Shown here: positions 7,928-16,125 of the stretch, piece after piece
Layout of the letters: each line of letters begins with the position of its first letter
How positions within the stretch are numbered: the stretch's first letter is position 1
From: Sediminihabitans luteus
Lineage (GTDB): Bacteria; Actinomycetota; Actinomycetes; Actinomycetales; Cellulomonadaceae
NCBI RefSeq assembly: GCF_002797595.1
Contig: NZ_PGFE01000002.1
Location: 186,001 to 250,000, forward strand
Reading direction: 5' to 3'
DNA: 64,000 nt
Notes under the pieces: model-generated
The model's database searches: none
Told to the model about the DNA's origin: nothing
The model's input: only the letters and a program-made list of their open reading frames with translations
Position numbers and translations under genes: made by a program

Positions 7928-8698
7928 GTGAGAGACGAACGACCGGCCGCCCCGCACGACGCGGCCGAGACGGCCCGCGTGGTCCACGAGATGCGCCGCA
8001 TGCTCATGACGTACCGGTTCGGCATGGACGAGCTCATGACCAAGATCACGGTGCTGCGCGACGAGTTCCGGGCCATCCACGACGACAGCCCGATCGAGCA
8101 CATCGGCTCGCGCCTGAAGTCCCTCGAGTCGATCGTGGCCAAGGCCCAGCGCAAGGGCATCGCGCTCACCCCGGGCGCGCTGCGCGCGCAGATGTTCGAC
8201 ATCGCGGGCGTGCGCATCACGTGCGGGTTCGTCTCGGACATCCGCAAGGTGCGCGAGATGCTCGTCGGGCAGGCCGACCTGACGGTGCTCGAGGAGCGTG
8301 ACTACATCGCGCACCCCAAGGAGAACGGCTACAAGTCGTTGCACCTGATCGTCCAGGTCCCCGTGTTCCTCTCGGACCGCGTGGAGGACGTCACGGTCGA
8401 GATCCAGATCCGGACGATCGCGATGGACTTCTGGGCCAGCCTCGAGCACAAGATCCAGTACAAGTTCGACCACGAGGTGCCGGACCGCCTCGTGACCGAG
8501 CTGCGTCTCGCGGCGGACGTCGCCTCGCAGCTCGACCGGTCGATGGAGCGCATCCACGACGAGGTCGTCGAGCACGCGAGGCTCGACGACCTCGCGCACG
8601 GCGTGACGGCGCCGGTGACGTCCGCGCTGCCGCCCACGGTGCTCGAGGCGCTGCTGCGCTCGACCGTCGCGGCGCAGGACCACGCGACCGAGGGATAG
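7928..8698 (+). CDS. Small alarmone synthetase (RelA/SpoT-type GTP pyrophosphokinase domain)
   Basis: 256 residues, single RelA_SpoT nucleotidyltransferase domain with no HD hydrolase, TGS or ACT domain. It would make (p)ppGpp from ATP and GDP/GTP but could not degrade it. Visible motifs: RLKSLESIVAKA, DIAGVRITC, the substrate loop DYIAHPKENGYKSLHL and EIQIRTIAMDFWASLEHKI, all conserved in active synthetases of the YjbM/YwaC (RelQ/RelP) class. GTG start chosen from the leaderless promoter geometry. It sits between ligD and ku, 76 bp from the former and 66 bp from the latter, which hints at a link between starvation signalling and end-joining repair. Confidence 0.9.
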   Translation: MRDERPAAPHDAAETARVVHEMRRMLMTYRFGMDELMTKITVLRDEFRAIHDDSPIEHIGSRLKSLESIVAKAQRKGIALTPGALRAQMFDIAGVRITCGFVSDIRKVREMLVGQADLTVLEERDYIAHPKENGYKSLHLIVQVPVFLSDRVEDVTVEIQIRTIAMDFWASLEHKIQYKFDHEVPDRLVTELRLAADVASQLDRSMERIHDEVVEHARLDDLAHGVTAPVTSALPPTVLEALLRSTVAAQDHATEG

Positions 8699-8764
8699 CC
8701 GCCGCACAGCCGGGACACACCGTCCCCTCTGGCCGGAACCAGGCTTTGGGGTCACCATGGCGGA

Positions 8765-9724
8765 ATGAGGGCGATCTGGAAGGGCGCGATCACGTTCGGG
8801 CTCGTCAACGTGCCCGTCAAGGTCTACAGCGCGACCGAGGACCACGACGTCCCGCTGCACCAGGTCCACGACGCGGACGGCGGGCGCATCCGGTACCAGC
8901 GTCGCTGCGAGGTGTGCGGCGAGGTCGTCCCGTTCGAGCACATCGACAAGGCGTTCGACGACGGCGACCGCACGGTCGTGCTGACCAAGGACGACCTCGG
9001 GGCGCTCCCCGCGGAGCGCAACCGCGAGATCGAGGTCGTGGAGTTCGTGCCCAGCGAGCAGATCGACGTGCTGCTCCTCGACCGCGCCTATTACCTCGAG
9101 CCCGACTCGGCGTCGAACAAGGCGTACGTGCTCATGCGCCGCACGCTCGAGGAGACCGAGCGGACCGCGATCGTCCGGTTCGCGCTGCGGCAGCGGACGC
9201 GACTCGCCGCGCTGCGCGTGCGCGACGACGTCCTCGTGCTCCAGACACTACTGTGGGGTGACGAAGTCCGGGATGCTTCTTTTCCCGCGCTTGACGAACC
9301 GGCGAAGGTTACCGACAAGGAGCTTGCGATGTCCGCCCAGCTGGTGTCGACCTACGAGTCGGACTTCACGCCCGACGAGTTCGCCGACGACTACCAGGTG
9401 CAGTTGCGCGAGCTCATCGCCGCGAAGATCGAGCAGGGCGACGCGCTCGACACCGCGGCGACCTTCGGCGAGCCGGCGGGGAGCGAGGAGGGGGCCGAGG
9501 TCGTCGACCTCATGGAGGCGCTGCGCCGGAGCGTCGAGTCGTCGCGGTCGGGGGGCGCCGGCGGGTCCGGCAAGTCCGGCGGGTCCCGCAAGGCCGGCAA
9601 GGCTGGAAAGACCGGCGGGTCCGGCAAGGCCGGCAAGGCTGGCGCGGCGGGAAAGGCAGGCCGGTCGGGCAAGGCTGGGAGCGGCACCACGGCCGGATCC
9701 GGGAGGAAGAAGTCGTCAGCATGA
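8765..9724 (+). CDS. ku: Non-homologous end-joining protein Ku
   Basis: 319 residues. The bacterial Ku core (MRAIWKGAITFGLVNVPVKVYSA, EVCGEVVPFEHIDKAF, YYLEPDSASNKAYVLM) forms a homodimeric ring that binds DNA ends and recruits LigD. From about residue 260 a Gly/Ser/Lys/Ala low-complexity tail (KAGKAGKTGGSGKAGKAG and similar) replaces an ordered C-terminus. Such basic tails in actinobacterial Ku bind DNA and allow internal translocation. Codons around 9245-9330 are strikingly A/T-ending compared with the rest of the gene, although the protein sequence there is conserved. The weak start context (ATG 8765) has no clear SD. Confidence 0.95.
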   Translation: MRAIWKGAITFGLVNVPVKVYSATEDHDVPLHQVHDADGGRIRYQRRCEVCGEVVPFEHIDKAFDDGDRTVVLTKDDLGALPAERNREIEVVEFVPSEQIDVLLLDRAYYLEPDSASNKAYVLMRRTLEETERTAIVRFALRQRTRLAALRVRDDVLVLQTLLWGDEVRDASFPALDEPAKVTDKELAMSAQLVSTYESDFTPDEFADDYQVQLRELIAAKIEQGDALDTAATFGEPAGSEEGAEVVDLMEALRRSVESSRSGGAGGSGKSGGSRKAGKAGKTGGSGKAGKAGAAGKAGRSGKAGSGTTAGSGRKKSSA

Positions 9725-9807
9725 CGTCGTGCTGCCAGGACCACCGTGCGAGGGGCTTTTTCACTGGGGGCCGCTCGGGCGGGGACCGCATCTGATGCGG
9801 GAGGTAC

Positions 9808-9846
9808 GGAGGGCGTCGGTCGCTGTGGGAGCGGCCGACGCCCTCC
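9808..9846. terminator. Hairpin terminator between ku and the tetR gene
   Basis: 16-bp arms, one G.T pair, 7-base loop (TGTGGGA). It lies between two convergent genes and can serve both strands. No T-run follows, as is common in GC-rich actinobacteria. Confidence 0.7.
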
Positions 9847-9901
9847 TCATGTCGTGACGCGCGCGTCGGGCCGGGCTCGTCGGGCCGGGCTCGTCCGTGC
9901 G

Positions 9902-10477
9902 TCAGGGGCCGCGCTCGGCCGCGCGTGCGGCGCGCATCTCCTCGACGAGCACGAGCAGCTCGTCGACGCGGGCGTCCTTGCGGCGGCGTGAGCGCGAGTC
10001 CGCGTCCCAGTCGCCGGTGCGCGACGCCTCGAGGTAGAGGCCGTCGCCCATGAGCACGACCGCGCGGGCGACGACGGGGTCGCCCACGGCGTCGAGCACC
10101 TCGCGGTGCCACCCCTCGTGCGCGGTGTCGAGCGCGGCGCGCGCCTGCGGGTAGGTGTCCTGCGGCAGCCGGGTCACCGCGACGTAGACGCGGTCGAAGT
10201 CGGTGTCGGACTGCGCGGAGGTTCGAAGGAAGTGGTCGACCGGGCCTTCGGGTGCGGCGTGCATGTCGAGCACGTCGGCCGCGGCGAGCTCGACGAGTCG
10301 TTCGAGCAGGCCGTCGACGAGCGCCTGCTTGGACGCGAAGTGGTAGAGCAGCCCGCCCTTGGAGACGCCGGCCTGCGCGGCGACGGCCTCGATGGTCGCG
10401 GCGCGCTCGCCCTGGGTCACGAGGATCGTCGCGAAGGCGTCGAGGACCTTGTCGCGGGCGACGGGAGCAGGAGGCAC
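9902..10477 (-). CDS. TetR family transcriptional regulator
   Basis: 191 residues. The N-terminal HTH (IEAVAAQAGVSKGGLLYHFASKQALVDGLL) is textbook TetR; the C-terminal helical ligand domain is unassigned. It is divergent from a DHA2 drug exporter, and the 146-bp gap carries two 19-bp repeats, so it most likely represses the exporter and is released by an exported compound. The GTG start at 10477 is supported by TAGGGT exactly 7 bases upstream and by full coverage of the HTH. Confidence 0.93.
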   Translation of the reverse strand: MPPAPVARDKVLDAFATILVTQGERAATIEAVAAQAGVSKGGLLYHFASKQALVDGLLERLVELAAADVLDMHAAPEGPVDHFLRTSAQSDTDFDRVYVAVTRLPQDTYPQARAALDTAHEGWHREVLDAVGDPVVARAVVLMGDGLYLEASRTGDWDADSRSRRRKDARVDELLVLVEEMRAARAAERGP

Positions 10478-10484
10478 GGCACCG

Positions 10485-10490
10485 ACCCTA
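10485..10490 (-). promoter_or_regulatory. Probable -10 element of a leaderless mRNA (tetR)
   Basis: TAGGGT on the minus strand, 7 bases from the GTG at 10477, with no SD. It lies outside the two operator repeats by about 50 bp. Confidence 0.55.
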
Positions 10491-10543
10491 TCCGTTCGCG
10501 GACCGCGGGGTGATGCTCGCCACGACGGCCGCCGATCCCTGTC

Positions 10544-10599
10544 ACTGTACCGACTGGACGGTGTACAGTACCAAATCGTTACTGTACCGACCAGACGGT
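10544..10599. promoter_or_regulatory. Operator repeats for the TetR regulator
   Basis: ACTGTACCGACTGGACGGT at 10544-10562 is repeated as ACTGTACCGACCAGACGGT at 10581-10599 (17 of 19 identical, 37-bp period). Each contains ACCG-6-CGGT, and ACTGTAC/GTACAGT also forms an inverted pair at 10544-10569. The sites lie 25-80 bp upstream of the exporter start, where they would cover its promoter. Confidence 0.75.
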
Positions 10600-10623
10600 C
10601 CGATCCCGAGAGAGGGTGACCCC

Positions 10624-12165
10624 ATGACCACGTTCATGCCCGTGAACGAGACCACGACTCCGCAGGCGCCCTCCGGGACGTCCGCCGCCCGACGCTGGAT
10701 CGCGCTCGGGGTGCTCATGCTTCCCGTCCTGCTCGCGTCGATCGACAACACCGTCCTGACGTTCGCGCTGCCGCAGATCTCGCGCGACCTCGCCCCGACG
10801 AGCACGCAGCTGCTCTGGATCGTCGACGTCTACCCGCTCGTGCTCGCCGCGCTGCTCGTGCCCATGGGCTCGCTCGCGGACCGCCTGGGGCGCCGCCGTC
10901 TGCTCCTGGTCGGCGCGGTCGGGTTCGGCGTCATGAGCGTGGTCGCCGCGATGTCCACGAGCGCCGAGGCCCTGATCGCCGCCCGCGTCGGTCTGGGCGT
11001 GTTCGGCGCGATGCTCATGCCCTCGACGCTCTCGCTGCTGCGCAACATCTTCACGGACCGCGACGAGCGCCGGCTCGCGATCGCGATCTGGGCGTCCGGG
11101 TTCGCGGCGGGGGCCGCGCTCGGCCCGATCGTCGGCGGCCTGCTGCTCGAGCACTTCTGGTGGGGCTCGGTGTTCCTGCTCGCGGTGCCCGTGCTGCTCG
11201 CGCTGCTCGTGCTCGCCCCGGTGTTCGTGCCCGAGTCGCGCGACCCCGAGCCCGGCCCGGTCGACGTCGTCTCGATCCTGCTGGCCGTCGCGACCATGGC
11301 GCCCGTGGTGTTCGGCATCAAGGCGATCGCCAAGGGCGAGCCCCTGGTCGCGTGCCTCGGCGCCATGGCCGTCGGCGTGCTCGCCGGCACCTGGTTCGTG
11401 CGTCGCCAGCTGCACCGCGCCAAGCCCATGCTCGACGTCCGGCTCTTCCGGATCCCCGCGTTCACCGGCAGCGTGCTGATCAACCTGCTGTCGATCCTCA
11501 GCTACGTCGGCTTCCTGTTCTTCGCCTCGCAGGACCTCCAGCTCGTGATCGGGCTCAGCCCGAGCCAGGCGGGTCTGGCGCTGCTGCCGGGCCTCGTGGT
11601 CATGATCGTCGCGGGACTGCTCGTGGTCCGCGTCGTGCGGGTCGTGCCGCCGTCGCGCGTCGTCGCGGTCGCGCTCCTGCTCTCGGCGACGGCCTACGCC
11701 GTGGTCGCGCTGACGGGCGGGTCGGGCGGCCTGTGGTCGCTCGTCGCCGCGTTCGTGGTGCTCTCGGCCGGGATCGGCGCGGCCGAGACCCTCTCGAACG
11801 ACCTCGTCGTCTCCTCGGCCCCGCCGCGGCAGGCCGGGGCGGCGTCCGCGATCTCCGAGACCGCCTACGAGGTGGGCGCGGTACTCGGCACGGCAGTCCT
11901 GGGCAGCATCCTCACGGCGTCGTACGCGGCGAACCTCGTGGTGCCGGACGCCGTCCCCGCGGCCGACGCCGTGACCGCGACCGAGACCCTCGGCGGGGCC
12001 GCGCGCGTCGCCGAGTCCCTGCCGCCGACGCAGGCGCAGGCGCTCCTGGACTCCGCGCACGCGGCGTTCGGCAGCGGCGTCGTCTTCACCGCGAGCATCG
12101 GGGTCGTCACCATGATCGGCGCCGCGGTCATGGCGCTCGTGCTGCTGCGCCGCGCCGACGCGTGA
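10624..12165 (+). CDS. MFS drug:proton antiporter, DHA2 (14-TM, QacA-like) family
   Basis: 513 residues, about 14 membrane segments. The DHA2 signature follows TM1 (LASIDNTVLTFALPQISRDL). The motif-A loop GSLADRLGRRRLLLVG lies between TM2 and TM3, and an antiporter motif-C-like stretch (GFAAGAALGPIVGGLLL) in TM5. It exports hydrophobic cations or antibiotics at the cytoplasmic membrane; the substrate is unknown. Start ATG 10624 follows GAGAGAGGGTGACC (SD). The upstream operator repeats and divergent tetR indicate substrate-induced expression. The last codons lie inside a tandem 18-bp repeat. Confidence 0.93.
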   Translation: MTTFMPVNETTTPQAPSGTSAARRWIALGVLMLPVLLASIDNTVLTFALPQISRDLAPTSTQLLWIVDVYPLVLAALLVPMGSLADRLGRRRLLLVGAVGFGVMSVVAAMSTSAEALIAARVGLGVFGAMLMPSTLSLLRNIFTDRDERRLAIAIWASGFAAGAALGPIVGGLLLEHFWWGSVFLLAVPVLLALLVLAPVFVPESRDPEPGPVDVVSILLAVATMAPVVFGIKAIAKGEPLVACLGAMAVGVLAGTWFVRRQLHRAKPMLDVRLFRIPAFTGSVLINLLSILSYVGFLFFASQDLQLVIGLSPSQAGLALLPGLVVMIVAGLLVVRVVRVVPPSRVVAVALLLSATAYAVVALTGGSGGLWSLVAAFVVLSAGIGAAETLSNDLVVSSAPPRQAGAASAISETAYEVGAVLGTAVLGSILTASYAANLVVPDAVPAADAVTATETLGGAARVAESLPPTQAQALLDSAHAAFGSGVVFTASIGVVTMIGAAVMALVLLRRADA

Positions 12166-12210
12166 CGCCGCACTGACGCGTGACGCCGCACTGACGCGTG
12201 ACGCCGCACC
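12157..12210. repeat. 18-bp tandem repeat, three copies, across the exporter stop codon
   Basis: Unit GACGCGTGACGCCGCACT at 12157, 12175 and 12193; the third ends in C instead of T. The stop codon of the exporter lies in the first unit. Each unit holds ACGCGT and TGACG. No function is evident. Confidence 0.85.
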
Positions 12211-12306
12211 GACGCGCGGGCCGGCGGGCGAGGCCTGCCGTGTGAGGTCGGCCTCGCTCGTCGTGTCGCGCTCGCGTGGCCCGGCGCGGTGCACAAGGGT
12301 GGGCGG

Positions 12307-14016
12307 GTGACCAGAACCCGCCGCATCCCGAGCCGCTGGGTCCGCTGGACCCTGGCGTCCGTCGCCGCCCTCGTCGTGTGCGGCGCCTTCGGCCTGACCA
12401 CGGCGAACGCCGAGCTGAGCCTCGGCCCGCACGAGGCGCGCTACGAGGTCACGACCGACGACCTCGTCACGGTGGACTTCGGCCCGCTCGGGACCCTGCA
12501 GATCGACTCGCCCGTGCCGTTCGGGCTCGGTGCCGACGTGACCGTCAAGGAGATCCCCGCCGAGCTGCGCGAGGTCGACGAGTCGGCGACCCTCGACGCG
12601 CTGCAGGGCGACGCGCAGAGCTACCTGCAGTTCTTCAGCACGCCCGAGAGCACGATCGAGCGGGCGGTGCGGGCGCTGGTCAAGGACGCGCTCGTGCGCA
12701 CGCTCGTCGCGCTCGTGGTCGTCGCGGGCGCCGTCGCGGGCGTCGCCCTGCTCATGGGGAGCGCGCGCCGGCGCGAGGTCTCGGCGGTCCTGGCGCCGCG
12801 TACCTGGGAGGTCACGGCCGGCGTCGTCGTGCTGGGCCTGGTCACGGGAACGCTGACGTCGGGCGTCGTGCGGCACGACCCGGACGGCGAGCCGTCCGCC
12901 GTGTTCGCCGGGACGGCGCTCGAGGGCGCCCGGATCACGGGGCGTCTCGCGGGGGTCATCGACACCTACGGCGGCAAGCTGCTCGACACGTACCGCGACA
13001 ACGAGGACTTCTACGCCGACGCGGACGCGTCGCTCGACGAGGCCTGGAGCGAGCGGCTCGCGCAGCAGGAGTCGTTCGACCTGCGCGCGTCGGTCGGCCT
13101 CGAGGGGCCCGCGGCGCTGCAGGACGCGCTCTACCGCGGCGAGATCGTGACGATGGTCGTGATCTCGGACCTGCACTGCAACATGAGCATGGCGCCGCTG
13201 ATCACCACGACGGTCGAGCGCTCGGGGGCGAGCGTGGTGCTCAACGCGGGCGACACGACCATGAACGGCACGTCGGTCGAGGACGCGTGCGTGACCGCCT
13301 TCGCGGGGGCCGCGCCCGACGGCGTGACGACCGTCGTCGCGGACGGCAACCACGACTCGGTCACGACGTCCGAGCAGGAGCGCAAGGCTGGCGACACGGT
13401 GCTCGACGGCGAGGTCGTCGAGGTCGAGGGCGTGCGGATCCTCGGGGACCGGGACGCGCTCGAGACGCGCGTCGCGCAGGGGTCGAAGGTCGCCGACACG
13501 GAGACGCCGGACGAGCAGGCCGCGCGCCTGGCGACCACGGCGTGCGACGCGCGCGACGGCGTGGACCTGCTCCTGGTGCACAACCCGCGCGTGGGTGACG
13601 CGGCGCTCGAGTCGGGCTGCGTGCCGTTCCAGGTCTCCGGGCACTACCACCGGCGCGTCGACCCGGTGCAGGTGGGCGACGGGATCCAGTACGTGAGCTC
13701 GTCGACGGCCGGCGCGACGCTCAACGAGCCGACGGTCGGGCCGCTGCACGGGACCGCGGAGATGACCGTGCTGCGGTTCGACACCGAGGCGCGCGAGATC
13801 GTCGACTACCAGGTGGTGTCTGTCGACCCGGGCGGCACCGCGACGGTGGGGGAGCGGATCGCGGTCCCCGCCGTCGTCCCGACGACGCCGCCGTACGCCC
13901 TCACCCCGACCGACGGACCGACCGCGCAGGCGAGCGGATCGACCGTGAGCCCGTCCGGGACCACCTCACGGTCCGGGCGGACGTCGCCCGCGCCGTCCGC
14001 CACCCCGGTGGACTAG
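12307..14016 (+). CDS. Membrane-anchored metallophosphoesterase
   Basis: 569 residues. Signal anchor at 11-30 (WTLASVAALVVCGAFGL), a beta-rich extracytoplasmic segment, then two further TM stretches near 140 and 170-185. The calcineurin-like phosphoesterase domain starts near residue 280: VISDLHC (DxH), NAGDTTM (GD), ADGNHDS (GNHD), LLLVHNP and SGHYHR (GHxH). These bind two metals and cut phosphate esters. The domain probably faces outside and its substrate is unknown. A Ser/Thr/Pro tail ends the protein. GTG 12307 begins right before the basic/TM segment; GTG 12289 is an alternative. Confidence 0.85.
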   Translation: MTRTRRIPSRWVRWTLASVAALVVCGAFGLTTANAELSLGPHEARYEVTTDDLVTVDFGPLGTLQIDSPVPFGLGADVTVKEIPAELREVDESATLDALQGDAQSYLQFFSTPESTIERAVRALVKDALVRTLVALVVVAGAVAGVALLMGSARRREVSAVLAPRTWEVTAGVVVLGLVTGTLTSGVVRHDPDGEPSAVFAGTALEGARITGRLAGVIDTYGGKLLDTYRDNEDFYADADASLDEAWSERLAQQESFDLRASVGLEGPAALQDALYRGEIVTMVVISDLHCNMSMAPLITTTVERSGASVVLNAGDTTMNGTSVEDACVTAFAGAAPDGVTTVVADGNHDSVTTSEQERKAGDTVLDGEVVEVEGVRILGDRDALETRVAQGSKVADTETPDEQAARLATTACDARDGVDLLLVHNPRVGDAALESGCVPFQVSGHYHRRVDPVQVGDGIQYVSSSTAGATLNEPTVGPLHGTAEMTVLRFDTEAREIVDYQVVSVDPGGTATVGERIAVPAVVPTTPPYALTPTDGPTAQASGSTVSPSGTTSRSGRTSPAPSATPVD

Positions 14017-14019
14017 GGT
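14014..14019 (+). promoter_or_regulatory. Probable -10 element of a leaderless mRNA (DtxR/MntR-type regulator)
   Basis: TAGGGT, whose TAG is the stop codon of the upstream gene, then 7 bases and GTG 14027. No SD, so the regulator can be expressed from its own start despite the 10-bp gap. Confidence 0.55.
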
Positions 14020-14026
14020 GGCCGCC

Positions 14027-14731
14027 GTGCTCGAGCCCGCCGATCTGACGCCCGTCGCCCAGGACTACCTCAAGGTCGTGTGGTCGGCGCAGGAGTGGTC
14101 CGACGAGCCCGTCACGACCAAGCTCCTCGCCGAGCGGCTCGGGGTCGGGGCCTCCACGGTCTCCGAGACCGTGCGGCGCCTCGGTGCGCAGGGTCTGCTC
14201 GACCACGCGCGCTACGGCGCGATCAGCCTGACCGACCTCGGGCGCGCGCACGCGGTGTCGATGGTGCGCCGGCACCGGCTCATCGAGACGTTCCTGGTCT
14301 CGCAGCTCGGGTACTCGTGGGACGAGGTGCACGACGAGGCCGAGGTGCTCGAGCACGCGGTCTCGGACCTCTGGGTCGAGCGGGTCGACGCGGTGCTCGG
14401 GCACCCCACGCGCGACCCGCACGGCGACCCGATCCCCGCGCCCGACGGCACGGTCCGGCGCCTCGACGCGAGCCTGCTCGCGGACGCCCCCGCGAGATCG
14501 CGCGGGGCGGTCGCCCGGATCTCGGACGCCGACCCCGAGATGCTGCGCTACCTCGCCGAGCTCGGCATCGACCTCGACGTCGTGGTCGAAGTCGTCGAGC
14601 GCCGCGACTTCGCGGGCACCATGACCGTGACGTGGGGCGGTGGCACCACGGGGGCCGGCGGGCCCGTCGAGCTCGGGCTGCGCGCGGCGTCGGTCATCTG
14701 GGTCGTTCCCGTACCCGCGCCCGCGCCCTGA
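14027..14731 (+). CDS. DtxR/MntR family metal-dependent transcriptional regulator
   Basis: 234 residues. Winged HTH (TTKLLAERLGVGASTVSETVRRLGAQGLL), then the metal-binding dimerisation domain (RRHRLIETFLVSQLGYSWDEVHDEAEVLEHAVSDLWVERV, with the expected His/Glu/Asp ligands), then a FeoA/SH3-like C-terminal domain. Full-length like IdeR rather than the short MntR. DtxR/IdeR respond to Fe2+ and MntR to Mn2+; the ligand set here cannot settle which. No iron or manganese transporter gene is adjacent. GTG 14027 is preferred over 14018 because of the upstream TAGGGT. Confidence 0.88.
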   Translation: MLEPADLTPVAQDYLKVVWSAQEWSDEPVTTKLLAERLGVGASTVSETVRRLGAQGLLDHARYGAISLTDLGRAHAVSMVRRHRLIETFLVSQLGYSWDEVHDEAEVLEHAVSDLWVERVDAVLGHPTRDPHGDPIPAPDGTVRRLDASLLADAPARSRGAVARISDADPEMLRYLAELGIDLDVVVEVVERRDFAGTMTVTWGGGTTGAGGPVELGLRAASVIWVVPVPAPAP

Positions 14732-14750
14732 CAGGTCCGCCCGCCCGGGC

Positions 14751-14756
14751 TAGGAT
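14751..14756 (+). promoter_or_regulatory. Probable -10 element for the second MFS gene
   Basis: TAGGAT, about 70 bases before ATG 14826. The predicted transcript has a roughly 63-base leader with SD-like AAGGTGG. An out-of-frame ATG at 14762 sits near the predicted transcript start. Confidence 0.45.
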
Positions 14757-14825
14757 CGGCGATGTTCCTCGTTCTGTCGCCGGTGCTGCCGACCGAACCC
14801 TCGAAACGATTCGACAAGGTGGCGC

Positions 14826-16064
14826 ATGCGCACCCGCACCTCGGCCACGACCGCGCTGCTCGCACTCGCGATCGGTGGCTTCACGATCGGCACGACCGAG
14901 TTCGCGACCATGGGTCTGCTGCCCGACGTCGCGTCCGGCCTCGGCGTGTCCGTGCCCGCGGCGGGCCACACGATCTCCGCGTACGCACTCGGCGTCGTCG
15001 TCGGCGCGCCGCTCCTGACCGTGCTCGCCGCGCGCGTGCCGCGCAAGCGGCTCCTGGTGTGGCTCATGGTCGCCTACACGATCGGCAACGTGCTCTCGGC
15101 CGCCGCGCCCTCGCTCGGGTGGCTCGTCGCGGGCCGGTTCCTCGCGGGGCTCCCGCACGGCGCGTTCTTCGGCGTCGGGGCGGTGGTCGGCACCGCGGTC
15201 GTGGGTGCGGCGCGTCGAGGGCACGCGGTCGCGATCATGATGGCCGGGCTCACGGTCGCCAACGTCGTCGGCGTGCCGCTGTCCACGTTCGTGGGCCAGC
15301 AGCTCGGCTGGCGCGCCGCGTTCGTCGTGATCGGGGCGCTCGGCGTCGTGACCGTCGCGGCCCTGTGGCTGTGGGTGCCCGCCGGCGCGGGGGACCAGGA
15401 CTCGAGCGTGCGTCGCGAGCTCGGCGCGCTGCGCAACACCCGGCTCTGGGTCGCGTTCGGCGGTGCCGCGATCGGGTTCGGCGGGATGTTCGCGGTCTAC
15501 ACCTACGTCGCCGAGACGGTCACCAAGGTCTCGGGCGCGAGCACGGGGGCCGTCCCGCTCGTCCTCGCGCTGTTCGGCGTCGGCATGACGGTCGGCACGC
15601 TCGGCGGCGGTCGGCTCGTGGACCGCGACGTGTACCGCACGGTCGTGCTCGGGCTCGTCTCGACGCTCGTCGTGCTCGTCGCCCTCGCGCTCGTCGCGGA
15701 GTCGCTCGTGCCCACGCTCGTCGCGCTGTTCCTGCTCGGGGCGACCTCGCAGGTGCTCGGCATCGCGCTCCAGGCGAGACTCATGGACCTGTCGCCCGCC
15801 GCGCCGTCGCTCGGCGCGGCGCTGTGCCACTCGGCGCTCAACGTCGGCAACGCGAACGGCGCGTTCGTCGGCGGTCTCGTGATCGCGGCGGGCTGGGGGT
15901 ACCCGGCGACCGCGTGGGCCGGGGCCGCGCTGACCGTCGTCGGCCTCGTCGTGCTCGTCGCCCTCGGACGCCGCGGGGCACCTGCCGTCCGCGAACCGGG
16001 CAAGGACGTCGCCGACCGGGCCGTGGAAGACCCAGCAGACCTCCAGACTGCGCCGCTACCCTGA
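14826..16064 (+). CDS. MFS exporter, DHA1 family (AraJ/YdhP-like)
   Basis: 412 residues, 12 predicted TM helices. The opening GGFTIGTTEFATMGLLPDVASGLGVSVPAAGHTISAYALGVVVGAP is characteristic of the sugar/nucleoside/drug efflux branch containing AraJ, NepI and YdhP. Later GLPHGAFFGVGAVVG and GVPLSTFVGQQLGWRAAF match TM4-TM5 motifs. A proton antiporter at the cytoplasmic membrane, substrate unknown. It follows the metal regulator by 94 bp with its own likely promoter. Confidence 0.9.
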   Translation: MRTRTSATTALLALAIGGFTIGTTEFATMGLLPDVASGLGVSVPAAGHTISAYALGVVVGAPLLTVLAARVPRKRLLVWLMVAYTIGNVLSAAAPSLGWLVAGRFLAGLPHGAFFGVGAVVGTAVVGAARRGHAVAIMMAGLTVANVVGVPLSTFVGQQLGWRAAFVVIGALGVVTVAALWLWVPAGAGDQDSSVRRELGALRNTRLWVAFGGAAIGFGGMFAVYTYVAETVTKVSGASTGAVPLVLALFGVGMTVGTLGGGRLVDRDVYRTVVLGLVSTLVVLVALALVAESLVPTLVALFLLGATSQVLGIALQARLMDLSPAAPSLGAALCHSALNVGNANGAFVGGLVIAAGWGYPATAWAGAALTVVGLVVLVALGRRGAPAVREPGKDVADRAVEDPADLQTAPLP

Positions 16065-16125
16065 CCGCGCGCGCAGCAGCGCGCACCCGACCCAGGGCCA
16101 CGGCCCTCGTCCCGAGGAGCGCCGC

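Noticed and set aside
5300-8941. A very long open frame overlapping ligD and the alarmone synthetase in another frame
   Set aside because: Low-complexity Arg/Gly/Ala sequence with no motif; the ligD frame carries all three catalytic domains.
10579-13749. A 1056-codon open frame antisense to the exporter and phosphoesterase genes
   Set aside because: Arg/Asp/His-rich, with no domain or membrane pattern. It is a by-product of extreme GC at third positions on the opposite strand. The forward genes have clear motifs.
14762-14825. A leader peptide starting at ATG 14762 before the second MFS gene
   Set aside because: The frame runs on into the MFS gene out of register instead of stopping, and no regulatory codons are seen.
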